DNA of 64,000 nt from Eremothecium cymbalariae DBVPG#7215 (GCF_000235365.1 NC_016453.1:806001-870000); one strand, 5' to 3'; positions 50,786 through 60,186 are shown, numbered from the stretch's first letter. Numbers and translations are program-made. Notes: generated by a model not told the origin, from the sequence alone.

Positions 50786-53700
50786 ATGTTCATACTAGCT
50801 CAAAATGACCATGAGAGACGGATTTCAATTGTATCCAAGTCGTATGCCTTAATCTTTAAAGCAGTAAAATCGGATCCCTCGTCTCCCACAGCTGCCACCA
50901 CTAACAGGCCCCTATGTGCGATAGAACTACTACCAAAATCACATTTGAAAGGTCAAAAGTTTGAAAAATTAACAAATTTAGAGGTTTATGGCTTTCTTGG
51001 ACTAATTGAAATAGAAAATAAGATATTTATCTGCACAATAACAGGGAAGTCAAAAGTGGCCAGGCCAATACCTGGTGAAACAGTGAACAAAATTTATGCT
51101 GTTGACTTCTTTTGTTTGAATGACGATCGATGGGATTTTGTGGAGTTTGATTCTAATGGGTATTCTATTCCTACTGCAGAGGATGAATATGCAAGTCAAC
51201 AGAATGTAGCTAAGCATCCATGCCACGAATTGAAAAAACTATTGTCTAATGGATCATTTTATTACAGTTCAGACTTTGATTTGACTTCTTTATTGCAGTA
51301 TCGAGGGTTAGATGCACATTCTCTGAGTTTTGATGATTTTCAAGAGGAGTACATGTGGAATTCATTTCTGATGCAAGAAATTATTAGCTTCAGAGATAAA
51401 TTGGAAGATCCAGCAAGGCAGGTTTTGGATGAAGAAGGGTTCCTAACTACCGTTATCCGTGGGTTTGCCGAGACTTTCCCAACTTACATTGGTTCTCTGC
51501 CTGTCTGGCTTACAATAATTTCCAAGCAGAGTTGGAAGCGCGCTGGTACAAGGTTCAATGCCCGAGGTATTGACGATGAAGCTAACGTCGCTAACTTTGT
51601 AGAAACAGAATTCGTGATGTACTCAAATGATTACTGTTATTCTTTTACTGAAATAAGAGGTAGCGTTCCTGTATTTTGGGAACAGGATACTTCTTTAATT
51701 AATCCCAAAGTGCAAATTACAAGATCGGTGGAAGCCACGCAACCAATTTTTGATGAACACTTCCAAAGGCTAGTTGATAAATACGGTCCAATACATGTGG
51801 TAAACTTGCTGTCGACCAAATATTCAGAGATGGAGTTAACAAGACGTTACAGAAGTCACCTGGAACGCTCTAGAAATTTGAAGTTGGGTGAAAATGTTTT
51901 TATGACCGACTTTGATTTTCACAGGGAAACAAAGGATCAAGGCTTTTCTGCTGCCAGCAGAATTAGACCAATGATTGAGAAATCTCTTTTGGAAAATGGC
52001 TATTTTTCCTATGATGTTAAAGAGGGGAAAGCGATTTCTAAGCAACGTGGGGTTTTTAGAGTGAATTGTTTAGATTGTTTGGACAGAACTAATTTGATTC
52101 AACAATTTGTGTCCAGATATGCTTTTTTATTGTTTTTGCAAGATTTCCAATTGGTTAAGTCCAACGTTGTGAACAGCATGGAAGATTATGAATGGTTCCA
52201 AAAGCATAATAATTTATGGGCTGATCACGGCGATGCAGTATCCCAAATATATACAGGTACTAATGCTTTGAAGTCATCATTTTCCAGAAAGGGTAAAATG
52301 TCCCTTGCAGGAGCGTTATCCGATGCAACAAAATCGGTTAGCCGAATGTATATTAATAACTTTATGGACAAGAGTAAACAACAAAATATTGATTGTTTGC
52401 TAGGTCGATTGCCTCACCAACAACCAGTTCAGCTATACGATCCAATAAATGAGTATGTAACTTCCAAGCTGGCTACGATGTCGAGTAAGTTCACAAAGTC
52501 ATCGAAGATTAATCTTTTAGTAGGAACATTCAATGTAAATGGCCTCACAAAAAAAGTCGACATTACCGATTGGTTATATCCAATTGGTAACAAATACTTA
52601 CCTGACATTGTTGTCCTGGGAATGCAAGAGGTTATTGAATTAAACGCTGGTTCGATTTTAAATGCTGATTACTCCAAAAGTACTTTCTGGCAACAACTTG
52701 TGAATGATTGTTTGAATCAATTTGAAGAGAAATACCTCTTGTTAAGAGCTGAACAAATGTCATCATTACTTATTCTCTTTTTTGTCAAATCAAAGAATGT
52801 GCAACATATCAAACGTGTTGAAGGTGGAAGTAAAAAGACTGGTTTTGGTGGAATAACAGGTAATAAAGGCGCAGTGGCTATCAGGTTTGAATATGGAAAC
52901 ACAACCTTTTGCTTTATAAATTGTCACTTAGCAGCGGGTATTTCGAACGTTGAAGAACGACGTTCCGATTATGAAAGTATTACTAAAGGTGTAAACTTTA
53001 CGAGGTCCAAGAAAATCCTTCATCATGATTCTATCTTTTGGATTGGTGATTTAAATTATAGGATTACATTGCCCAATGAAGAAGTAAGACAGTTATTAAA
53101 CTCAAAAAAGGATGGCTATATTGACGGATTGCTGAATCATGACCAATTAACACAAGAAATGCGTACTGGTTATTCTTTTAAAGGGTTTATGGAGCCTTCG
53201 ATTCAATTTTGTCCAACTTACAAATATGATCATGGAACAAACCGTTACGATACCTCTGAAAAGGCACGCACGCCATCGTGGACTGATAGAATTGTTTACA
53301 AAGGCAAGAACCTTCAGCCCATGGCGTATGGAGATGTTGCACTTTGCCTTAGTGATCATAAACCTGTTTATTCTGCTTATAAAGCTGATGTTAATTTCGT
53401 TGATGAAGCAATAAAGATGAAATTGACTAAACAATTATATTTACAGTATAAAGAATCTCATCCAGAACAGGCATCTAATACCACTATTGCATTAATTGAT
53501 GTTGATGCGGGCAAGATGGATGAGAAAAATGATACTTACGAGAATCCATTAAACAACTGGAGCGAATCTAATTTGCTGGATTTTGAGCCAAATTTCGTTT
53601 TGAGCATGACATCTAGCCCAAACACGCCATTTAGTGGTACACCAACCCACTTAACTCAACCACAAAAGAAGAACGGATCTAACGCAAATGCTCGAAATAG

Positions 53701-54229
53701 AGTTCCACCTCCGCCCCCTCCCCCGGTTAGCAGAAACAGTGGAACTGTCACAAATACCAGTCTTCCATATTTGAATAGAACGGATTCCACCAAACAGCCA
53801 GTGCCAATACGTGCTCTATCACAAACTTCAAGAGAATCATTGCCATCTTCAAGCGACAACGGCAGTACTTTTTCAAACGTCACGTCCACCAACAGTCCCG
53901 TCAAAACTTCTTCGCCCCCTGTGCCATTAAGAAGAGGTATCTTGCCCCCAGGCTTCAGTGATTCTATCCTGGTCCCTAAGAATTCCTGTAATAGCCCACT
54001 TTCCTTAAAAAGTGATATCAGTGCTAAATCAAAAGAAGAATCTATCAGCCCAGAACTTGGTACCACTGATAAGGTAACCAGTGTAGACAGCACAGAATCT
54101 TATAGCGCAGAGAGTTTGAATACAAATCGTCCAATTAAAACTAACAGGCATCCTCCAGTAGTCCCAAAGAAGAAGCCTGAGCTAGAAAAGCTGTCTATAG
54201 ATTCTTGGAAGCCTCTCACTCCAAAGTAA
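50786..54229 (+). CDS. INP53: Synaptojanin-like phosphoinositide phosphatase (Inp52/Inp53)
   Basis: A 1147-aa polyphosphoinositide phosphatase. An N-terminal Sac1 domain (about 1-520) with intact RVNCLDCLDRTNLIQ near residue 423 should remove phosphates from PI3P, PI4P and PI(3,5)P2. A central 5-phosphatase domain (about 570-880) has GTFNVNG, WIGDLNYRI, PSWTDRIVY and LSDHKPVYSAY and would act on PI(4,5)P2. The last about 250 residues are Pro/Ser-rich with a PPPPPPP run, the part that binds actin and endocytic partners. Yeast has INP52 (YNL106C) and INP53 (YOR109W) at the duplicated loci. The intact Sac motif excludes Inp51. Either symbol would fit, because the gene predates the duplication. 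Confidence 0.93.
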   Translation: MFILAQNDHERRISIVSKSYALIFKAVKSDPSSPTAATTNRPLCAIELLPKSHLKGQKFEKLTNLEVYGFLGLIEIENKIFICTITGKSKVARPIPGETVNKIYAVDFFCLNDDRWDFVEFDSNGYSIPTAEDEYASQQNVAKHPCHELKKLLSNGSFYYSSDFDLTSLLQYRGLDAHSLSFDDFQEEYMWNSFLMQEIISFRDKLEDPARQVLDEEGFLTTVIRGFAETFPTYIGSLPVWLTIISKQSWKRAGTRFNARGIDDEANVANFVETEFVMYSNDYCYSFTEIRGSVPVFWEQDTSLINPKVQITRSVEATQPIFDEHFQRLVDKYGPIHVVNLLSTKYSEMELTRRYRSHLERSRNLKLGENVFMTDFDFHRETKDQGFSAASRIRPMIEKSLLENGYFSYDVKEGKAISKQRGVFRVNCLDCLDRTNLIQQFVSRYAFLLFLQDFQLVKSNVVNSMEDYEWFQKHNNLWADHGDAVSQIYTGTNALKSSFSRKGKMSLAGALSDATKSVSRMYINNFMDKSKQQNIDCLLGRLPHQQPVQLYDPINEYVTSKLATMSSKFTKSSKINLLVGTFNVNGLTKKVDITDWLYPIGNKYLPDIVVLGMQEVIELNAGSILNADYSKSTFWQQLVNDCLNQFEEKYLLLRAEQMSSLLILFFVKSKNVQHIKRVEGGSKKTGFGGITGNKGAVAIRFEYGNTTFCFINCHLAAGISNVEERRSDYESITKGVNFTRSKKILHHDSIFWIGDLNYRITLPNEEVRQLLNSKKDGYIDGLLNHDQLTQEMRTGYSFKGFMEPSIQFCPTYKYDHGTNRYDTSEKARTPSWTDRIVYKGKNLQPMAYGDVALCLSDHKPVYSAYKADVNFVDEAIKMKLTKQLYLQYKESHPEQASNTTIALIDVDAGKMDEKNDTYENPLNNWSESNLLDFEPNFVLSMTSSPNTPFSGTPTHLTQPQKKNGSNANARNRVPPPPPPPVSRNSGTVTNTSLPYLNRTDSTKQPVPIRALSQTSRESLPSSSDNGSTFSNVTSTNSPVKTSSPPVPLRRGILPPGFSDSILVPKNSCNSPLSLKSDISAKSKEESISPELGTTDKVTSVDSTESYSAESLNTNRPIKTNRHPPVVPKKKPELEKLSIDSWKPLTPK

Positions 54230-54439
54230 TGGTTAAATGGTGTCTGGGTTCACCGTTGTCATTCTCATCGTATAGTGAAAATGAAGGACGAAAATCTCAA
54301 AAAAGTTTTCGTCTCTACAATTGTTTTAACTACTGAATTCTGATGAACCAATTACTTCATCATTGTTTGATTTGTTCCGTAGGTTGTTAAATTATAGATT
54401 GATAATTAAGCAATATTTTTCGTTAAATGTGCATTTATT

Positions 54440-55078
54440 ATGAAAAGGCGAAGCAGCTGCGATGCGACAATGCTACCACAAGGTACGCTCAGATCGAATA
54501 ATAAAGTTGACTACCACCCCCGCTTAAAACGCCATCGGAAATGTTATGAAGGTATGAAAACCTACTTGATTGATGAAAACTCCTTCCTTTACAAGTCTTT
54601 TATGTTTCCGGATGAAAATTGTAACAAACTTACGACTCATAACTATCTTATAGGAGGCAAGTTTCACAATGGAGATTTCCATGATATAATTCAAGGGCAT
54701 GACGGTAAAACAGATATCCTTGTTGTGTTCTATAATCCACATTACATTTGTCTTGATATAGTAATAGATATATTGCGTATGTCCAACTGTGTTGCGTATA
54801 TTATAGGAGTAACAGTAAAACGAACCGGCTTATTGGATTCAAAATACAATTTTCCTATTATAACTAGTGGGTGTCAATTAATTAGAAAGCTCAAACTTCT
54901 GGATCCATTGGGTGGGGGTATATACCCTTTAGATTGTGTATTGAAATTCACTGCAGCAGGGCATTTTAAGAATATTATACAACTTAACCCATGTCATCGA
55001 AAGATGTTTGAAAATCAGCTATCAAATATGCTAAATGGAAACGATAACGACCAAATAGACACCATGGTGGTAACGTAA
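54440..55078 (+). CDS. Unrecognised 212-aa protein with peroxiredoxin-like pattern
   Basis: S. cerevisiae has no gene at this place between INP52 and YAF9, and I do not recognise the family with confidence. The N terminus is basic (PRLKRHRKC). Residues about 70-170 follow the order of a thioredoxin/peroxiredoxin fold: DILVVFYNPHYICLDIVIDI (strand and active-site position), AYIIGVTVKR, NFPIITSGCQLIRKLKLL, then LGGGIYPLDCVLKFTAAGHF. This is reminiscent of the nuclear peroxiredoxin Dot5 (NLPYHLLSDPKREFIGLLG). The usual TPGC active-site motif is absent, and one Cys of PHYIC falls nearby. It may be a diverged, possibly inactive relative, which is inference only. It lies 210 bp after INP52/53 and is convergent with YAF9. 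Confidence 0.65.
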   Translation: MKRRSSCDATMLPQGTLRSNNKVDYHPRLKRHRKCYEGMKTYLIDENSFLYKSFMFPDENCNKLTTHNYLIGGKFHNGDFHDIIQGHDGKTDILVVFYNPHYICLDIVIDILRMSNCVAYIIGVTVKRTGLLDSKYNFPIITSGCQLIRKLKLLDPLGGGIYPLDCVLKFTAAGHFKNIIQLNPCHRKMFENQLSNMLNGNDNDQIDTMVVT

Positions 55079-55213
55079 TAACGAAAATGATAATTTAATA
55101 AACCCATTATATGACAGTGTGATTATAATGTTAGAACTGAATTTGTAGGTCAATGAGTATATATATTTATTATTGTCCATGCGCAATCAACACCCTCATT
55201 TTAGGAAGTAGGC

Positions 55214-55852
55214 CTATGGCTTGTATAAATCAGATTGTAACTTCTGCTTTAGTTCTTCTATTTCTTTATCAACTTTCTCAATACCTATTTTAATCCTATC
55301 TCGCTCCTCCTGCTCCAGTTGTCTTGAGAATACACAGTCTCTAGTTTTATTAGACGGAAGTAAATTACCTGGTTTTTCGATCATCTTAGCAAAGAACGCC
55401 TCGTTGGGTTCATTGAACACAATCTCATCATAGTATATAGAACTGACTTCATCTTGAGATAACTCTCCTTGCTTATCTTGCTCCTCTGTAAAGTATGGAT
55501 GAAGTCTCAAGTGATGATAGAAATTCAACATTTTCTCATTTGCTTCCTCTACAAAGTGAATTTTAACATTAATTTCAAATTCACCCCAGCCTGTCTCCGT
55601 TAACTCAAAAGGTGGCGCTTCTATGACACGAACTGGATTAGGATAAGTCTCATGCAGTTTAAATACCACTTTCTTAATAAAATATGATACATCTTCGCCT
55701 CGAGGATCTCTGACAAATATAGTCCACATGTGGGTATGCTCACTCGGCGCATTTGGGGGCCTGTAAGGCCCCATCTTCTTAGCCGTATTGCCATAGATAA
55801 TGGGACGTATAACCGAAAGCGTTTTAATTCGCTTCGCAGCAGGCGCAACCAT
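55214..55852 (-). CDS. YAF9: YEATS-domain subunit of NuA4 and SWR1, Yaf9
   Basis: A 212-aa protein, orthologue of YNL107W Yaf9 (226 aa), shared by the NuA4 acetyltransferase and the SWR1 remodeller that deposits H2A.Z. The YEATS domain (about 10-125) is nearly identical: IIYGNTAKKMG, EHTHMWTIFVRDPRGEDVSY, FELTETGWGEFEINVKIHFV. The conserved His, Thr, Gly and Trp of the acyl-lysine pocket are present. A coiled coil at the C terminus (ERDRIKIGIEKVDKEIEELK) joins it to its complexes. It is about 14 residues shorter than yeast, mostly in the loop after residue 125. It is divergent from TFC7 with a 200-bp shared promoter. Confidence 0.95.
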   Translation of the reverse strand: MVAPAAKRIKTLSVIRPIIYGNTAKKMGPYRPPNAPSEHTHMWTIFVRDPRGEDVSYFIKKVVFKLHETYPNPVRVIEAPPFELTETGWGEFEINVKIHFVEEANEKMLNFYHHLRLHPYFTEEQDKQGELSQDEVSSIYYDEIVFNEPNEAFFAKMIEKPGNLLPSNKTRDCVFSRQLEQEERDRIKIGIEKVDKEIEELKQKLQSDLYKP

Positions 55853-56053
55853 TATTCCTTCGTATACTTGCTTTATATTCCCTTGGTGTGTTTATCAATG
55901 ACGCTTGGTAGTTGCTTTTCATATGATGAATGTCTTTTACAAATGTATGCCCATTTTTCCCAAAAAACTTGGACCATACAAACATTACCTGAACAGAATA
56001 AACGTATTGGTAGGTCAAAGCCGTTAAGATTCTCTAGAAGCTTTTATCTTAAT

Positions 56054-57304
56054 ATGACGGTGAAGATTATTTATATTACAAGGGTATGTTATTTTTAATT
56101 ATTGTTCAATAGCTTCATGAAACTTTTGTTGCTAACAGAGTTTTAATAGCATGGTTATAGGTCCAACTGGCTCCCACATGGGCCATATCCACAACCACCC
56201 ACGGGTGTCAACAGTGATTTCCCACTAGCTGAACATGGTTTGGATCAGGCAAAGGAATTGGCGCACTATTTGTTGTCGATTGATAACCAACCAGAGCTGT
56301 TATTTTCGTCTCCATTTTTCCGCTGCTTACAGACAGCTGAGCCAATTGCAGAGATGTTGGAACTTCCCATCTACACTGATAGGGGTATTAGTGAATGGTA
56401 TAAGCCGGATAGAGAAGTGATTCCAGAGCCTGCTGGTTTTGATGTCCTCAGCAATTTCTTTCCTGAGAAATTAAAGGAAGACTGGGAGCCAAGTGTGATT
56501 CCCAGTAAGAATGGTGAGTCAGAAGAAGAAATATTTGATCGGTGCAAAAGTTTTTGGCACATATTTATCTCAAGAGTGGAAGCAAGGTTTCCTGATGTCG
56601 AGAATATTATGCTTGTTACGCATGCTGCCACGAAAATTGCTTTAGGAATGAGTCTTCTGGGTTTTAACAATTGCCGACAAGCAATTGATGGGGATGGGAC
56701 TATTATTCGAAGTGGTGCTTGTTCACTGGATAAATACGAGTTATTAAACCAGGATGATGATATAAATTTTGACCAAAGACACTGGAAGATGACCATGAAT
56801 GGTAATACAGAATTCCTCAAGCATGGCGAAGAAATGCATTGGGATTTTAGAAGTGGGTTTGAGGCTGGCTCTGACGCTGACATTAAGGCTAGACAGAATA
56901 GGCAACGAGGTGAGGGAGATCCTAGTGCAGAATCGGCTGACTCTGAGGAAGTAGAACATGTCTACCTAAGTCTTGATATTCCTAACCATAATTATCGTGA
57001 ACGAAACGAAGTTGATCACACGGCTACTCTACAATACTCAGGGTTGGAGCAAGACAGACCGTTAATAAAAATTGGCGATAATTTGTATCAAGGCTCTTGG
57101 AAGAAACTAGTTGGTACAGAATTAGCGTTTCCTGATGCAGCTACCACCAAAAGAAGAGTGAATGATCAGAAACATGAAGATACTAGTGGTTATAATGACG
57201 AACAAGGACTAAATAAAACTGCCATCACTGAACAAAAGGATATATCCGAGCGGATATATAGAATTGTAGATCACTTGGAGCTTACAGAAGTGGAGCATGT
57301 TTAG
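56054..57304 (+). CDS. TFC7: TFIIIC tau55 subunit Tfc7 (two exons)
   Basis: A joined product of 394 aa from exon 1 (56054-56083, 10 codons, MTVKIIYITR) and exon 2 (56150-57304). It matches yeast Tfc7 (YOR110W, 435 aa), the tau55 subunit of the RNA polymerase III factor TFIIIC, which carries a phosphoglycerate-mutase-like histidine phosphatase domain. Exon 2 opens HGYRSNWLPHGPYPQPPTG, so splicing rebuilds the RHG motif of the family (yeast YIARHGYRSNW). Other family blocks are FSSPFFRCLQTAEPIAEML and LLVTHAATKIALGMSLLG. The C-terminal half ends IYRIVDHLEL, as in Tfc7, which favours it over the shorter paralogue YNL108C. Yeast TFC7 has no intron. Confidence 0.92.
56084..56149 (+). other. TFC7: 66-base intron of TFC7
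   Basis: It starts GTATGT (56084-56089) and ends TAG (56147-56149). TGCTAAC (56130-56136) is a one-mismatch branch site, with its branch A about 14 bases from the 3' end. The frame before it hits a stop within the unspliced sequence, and removing it restores the conserved N terminus. Confidence 0.85.
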
Positions 57305-57515
57305 GTTTCAAAGATTTTACAAGTCTGAAATTGTTTTTGGAATATTTGTGTAGTAGAGTTATGAACATTAACTGTAGTATAAATTTTACAGCTTTTACGC
57401 AGACAAAAACACGCACTGCGGCATAAGTAATATGAACGTTTAGATTTGGTTTCTCCTGGGCAATACCACGCGGAAAACAGATATAATTCAGCTACGTTTC
57501 CAGTTTTTGAAGGCA

Positions 57516-58181
57516 ATGTCAATCATTGAGAGGATAGAAAGGGACTACGAGATCATACTGGCCTCAAGTTCTCCAAGAAGACGTGAAATAGTCACTGAAT
57601 TACTCGGATTTAAAAATATCTCCATTATAAAGCCATCATTCGAAGAAAACCTAGACAAACAACTTTACAAAAAAGACCCCATAAAGTACGTCGTGGATAC
57701 ATGCAAGGGTAAATCCGATAGCATAATCCAAGAGCTACTTACCTCTTCAAAATACAACACCATCAAAAAACCTATATTAGTGATCTGCGCTGATACAGTC
57801 GTTATCGACAGTGAGAACAATATCTATGAAAAGCCTATTATCAAAGAAGTTCAGAAATTAAACTTAATCAAGTTTCGTGACGATCTTCAACCATTAACTG
57901 CTGCTACTGCAGTGAACATCATCTGTTGGGCTGGTAAACTCGATTACTCTATCACTCCCTTCCATGAGGTGACGAAAATTCATTTTGAAAAATCCATGCC
58001 CGAAGAACTAATACAGGCTTATGTCGATAGTGAAGATGGACTACAGGTTGCAGGTGGTTTCAAAATCCAAGGTCTAAGCGCGACCCTTATTAGCGGCATA
58101 GAAGGTGACTATTACAACGTTGTTGGATTACCTGCATCCAAGACATTGATCCATCTACTGCGTATAGCCCAACCGAATTGA
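57516..58181 (+). CDS. Maf-family nucleoside triphosphate pyrophosphatase (YOR111W)
   Basis: A 221-aa protein matching yeast YOR111W (232 aa). Maf/ASMTL-type enzymes hydrolyse modified or non-canonical nucleotides such as dTTP/UTP analogues to monophosphates. Seen: the N-terminal ILASSSPRRREIVTEL (S-x-SPRR signature near residue 16), KPSFEENLD, the segment CADTVVID with the general-base Asp near residue 92, YEKP, and a C-terminal VAGGFKIQGLSATLISGIEGDYYNVVG-like GDYxNVxGLP motif. The ATG at 57516 is used; the longer frame upstream starts with TTG. It follows TFC7 as YOR111W follows YOR110W in yeast. Confidence 0.9.
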   Translation: MSIIERIERDYEIILASSSPRRREIVTELLGFKNISIIKPSFEENLDKQLYKKDPIKYVVDTCKGKSDSIIQELLTSSKYNTIKKPILVICADTVVIDSENNIYEKPIIKEVQKLNLIKFRDDLQPLTAATAVNIICWAGKLDYSITPFHEVTKIHFEKSMPEELIQAYVDSEDGLQVAGGFKIQGLSATLISGIEGDYYNVVGLPASKTLIHLLRIAQPN

Positions 58182-58516
58182 GAACTAAAATGACACCCGG
58201 AATGGATTAGAAGCCCACTAGAAGCTCCCGATGAATCAAAGAATACTATAAACTGACTAATCCAATGCCAGGTAGATAGATGTATAATTGGAAGACGATT
58301 ATTCACAATGTCTGGTCTGGTCATGTATTACGAATATGCCATTTCTTTTTTAAAATGCGATAAATGAAAAATTTTTGAAGGTTTTTTAAAAACGGTGATT
58401 TCATGTCACTTGAATGAGACGTATATATCATTTAGAAACGTTGAAGGGTATTCTGTACAATCGGCTACATATCATTAAACCATAGATATTTAGATTCATT
58501 TGATATCGATACCACT
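58182..58516. other. Intergenic, YOR111W homologue / NOP15
   Basis: A 335-bp gap with an RRPE element at 58365-58376 on the NOP15 side. No gene was seen. Confidence 0.6.
58365..58376 (+). promoter_or_regulatory. RRPE element TGAAAAATTTTT of NOP15
   Basis: A perfect ribosomal-RNA-processing element about 140 bp upstream of NOP15, bound by Stb3 in yeast. GCGATAA just before it resembles a weak PAC box. This fits a ribosome-biogenesis gene. Confidence 0.6.
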
Positions 58517-59164
58517 ATGGCTAAAGCTAGAGAACACCAGGTTAAAGAAAAGAGGTCTGTCCCTGAGGAAAATGAACTGTTTAGCGACAGCTCATCGGAC
58601 AATGAGCTGGAGGGTTTCTCTGATTCTGAAGAACAGAGGAATATTGATTCAAACAGCGCTGAAATTGAGATAAAGAGCAATGGTGGGGGACATATTTTAA
58701 AGAAACTTAATCAATCAAAACAAAATAACAGCAAAAAAGCCAAGGCTGAAGATAAGAAGAATGCAGAGCTATCCAGTATAATTTACATTTCTAGGTTACC
58801 CAAAGGTTTCCACGAACGAGAACTATCAAAATACTTCTCCCAGTTTGGTGATTTAAAACAGGTCCGTTTAGCCAGAAACAAAAAGACAGGTAACTCAAGG
58901 CATTATGGTTTCATCGAATTTGTCAATAGAGATGACGCTGTCGTAGCTCAAGAAACAATGAACAACTACCTGCTTCTAGGCCATTTACTGAAAGTAGTTA
59001 ATCTTCCAAAGGATAAAAAGATTGAAAAATTATTCAAGCATAAGAAGAGAGTGTACAAGGAAAACCAAATCAAGGACATCAACAATGTAAAGGAAAAGGC
59101 CAAATCTAAGCACGAAAAAAGGCTAGAAAAATTGCAAAAGGCTGGCATTTCATTCACATGGTAA
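58517..59164 (+). CDS. NOP15: Nucleolar 60S biogenesis factor Nop15
   Basis: A 215-aa RNA-binding protein (yeast Nop15, YNL110C, 220 aa), needed for 27S pre-rRNA processing and ITS2 folding in pre-60S particles, and also for cytokinesis. The N terminus is acidic and Ser/Glu-rich (ELFSDSSSDNELEGFSDSE). One RRM covers about 85-165, with RNP2 SIIYISRLPKGF and RNP1 RHYGFIEFVN. A long basic C-terminal helix follows (KHEKRLEKLQKAGISFTW), the part that contacts ITS2. The promoter has an RRPE box. Confidence 0.94.
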   Translation: MAKAREHQVKEKRSVPEENELFSDSSSDNELEGFSDSEEQRNIDSNSAEIEIKSNGGGHILKKLNQSKQNNSKKAKAEDKKNAELSSIIYISRLPKGFHERELSKYFSQFGDLKQVRLARNKKTGNSRHYGFIEFVNRDDAVVAQETMNNYLLLGHLLKVVNLPKDKKIEKLFKHKKRVYKENQIKDINNVKEKAKSKHEKRLEKLQKAGISFTW

Positions 59165-59504
59165 TCATATAAATAACGGTCTGTTGGCAACGGTGGAAGC
59201 CCATTTCATACATATTATTTTGTATCATACGTAACATTTTTCTTGCAAAAGACGACATAATCTGATAGCATTTCCGATGTACTCGCCAGCAGCACTATGT
59301 ATTGTTAATCACGTGATTCAGAGCGATAAATTTTTGAAGACGCCGGATGATGCAGGGAAAGAATATTAACATTCAGATTCACCCAACAGATCACTACTAC
59401 TATAATTCGTATCGTTCATTCACAACTTCCTGAGTTGTTGTTTTCCTAGTGTACTCATAGTTAGACATCATAGGTATCCAATTATATCTGCGGATCTCAT
59501 TACA
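59165..59504. other. Intergenic, NOP15 / CYB5
   Basis: A 340-bp gap with an ATCACGTGAT element (59308-59317) in the CYB5 promoter. It was considered as a centromere CDEI and rejected. No gene was seen. Confidence 0.6.
59308..59317. promoter_or_regulatory. Cbf1-type palindrome ATCACGTGAT upstream of CYB5
   Basis: A 10-bp perfect palindrome 188 bp upstream of the CYB5 ATG. Confidence 0.55.
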
Positions 59505-59942
59505 ATGGCCAAATCGTTCACCTACCAAGAAATTGCAGACCACAATTCAGAACAGGACCTGTGGTTAATTATTAACGGCAAAGTTTACGATTGTTCCAAG
59601 TTTGCAGATGAACACCCTGGTGGCGACGAAGTGTTGTTAGATTTAGGAGGTCAAGATGCCACCATTCCATTTTTAGATATAGGCCATACCGATGATGCCG
59701 TGAAACTCTTAGACCACATGTATATTGGTGATGTTGATGAAACTTCGGAAAAAGTCCACCCTGATGAGACTGAGACAGTAACAACCACTACTAAAGAAGG
59801 TGCTGGTGCTTTATGGTTAGCGTTTATTTTTATTTTTTGGCCGCCGCTTACTACAATTATTACCACAATAAATGGTTCTAAAAACCAAGCTGCTGCTATA
59901 AAAAGTGAACTACTTATTTATTATTTGAACTTAGATATTTAA
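59505..59942 (+). CDS. CYB5: Cytochrome b5, apparent frameshift in tail anchor
   Basis: Cyb5 (YNL111C, 120 aa) is an ER tail-anchored haem protein that gives electrons to sterol and sphingolipid enzymes. The haem domain is intact: SYQE-type TYQEIADHN, KVYDCSKFADEHPGGDE with the first haem His, and FLDIGHTDDAVKLL with the second. As read, the frame is 145 aa and ends in an unrelated, polar tail. If one T is added to the six-T run 59833-59838, the tail becomes LAFIFIFLAAAYYNYYHNKWF with a stop at 59879-59881. That gives 125 aa and resembles the yeast end (LGVAYYLLNE). So the true 3' end is probably 59881. The sign of the shift is the same as in TAO3. Confidence 0.9.
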   Translation: MAKSFTYQEIADHNSEQDLWLIINGKVYDCSKFADEHPGGDEVLLDLGGQDATIPFLDIGHTDDAVKLLDHMYIGDVDETSEKVHPDETETVTTTTKEGAGALWLAFIFIFWPPLTTIITTINGSKNQAAAIKSELLIYYLNLDI

Positions 59943-60186
59943 ACACACACCTGTAAATTAAATGTTAGCACCCTGTATTATTTATAAAGGCATATTTGTA
60001 GGCATGTAGACAAATGTGCTTCCATTAAACATTGAACACGTCTCTATATTTTGAAAGCTTAGTTTGTTCAACAATTGACTGTTCTAATTGAAACAAAAAT
60101 TAAAAAACATTAACCAAAACAACAGAGTTATTAATATACTTTTATATATATAAGTAAGCTTCAGTCGGACGAAGTAGGAGGTTAAC

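Noticed and set aside
55923..55992. C/D snoRNA between YAF9 and TFC7 (ATGATGA and CTGA)
   Set aside because: The spacing is plausible, but there is no closing stem and the segment is the TFC7 promoter/leader.
59308..59317. Centromere CDEI (ATCACGTGAT)
   Set aside because: No AT-rich CDEII of 80-160 bp and no TTTCCGAA-type CDEIII in proper position. The other CACGTG sites in the window fail the same test.
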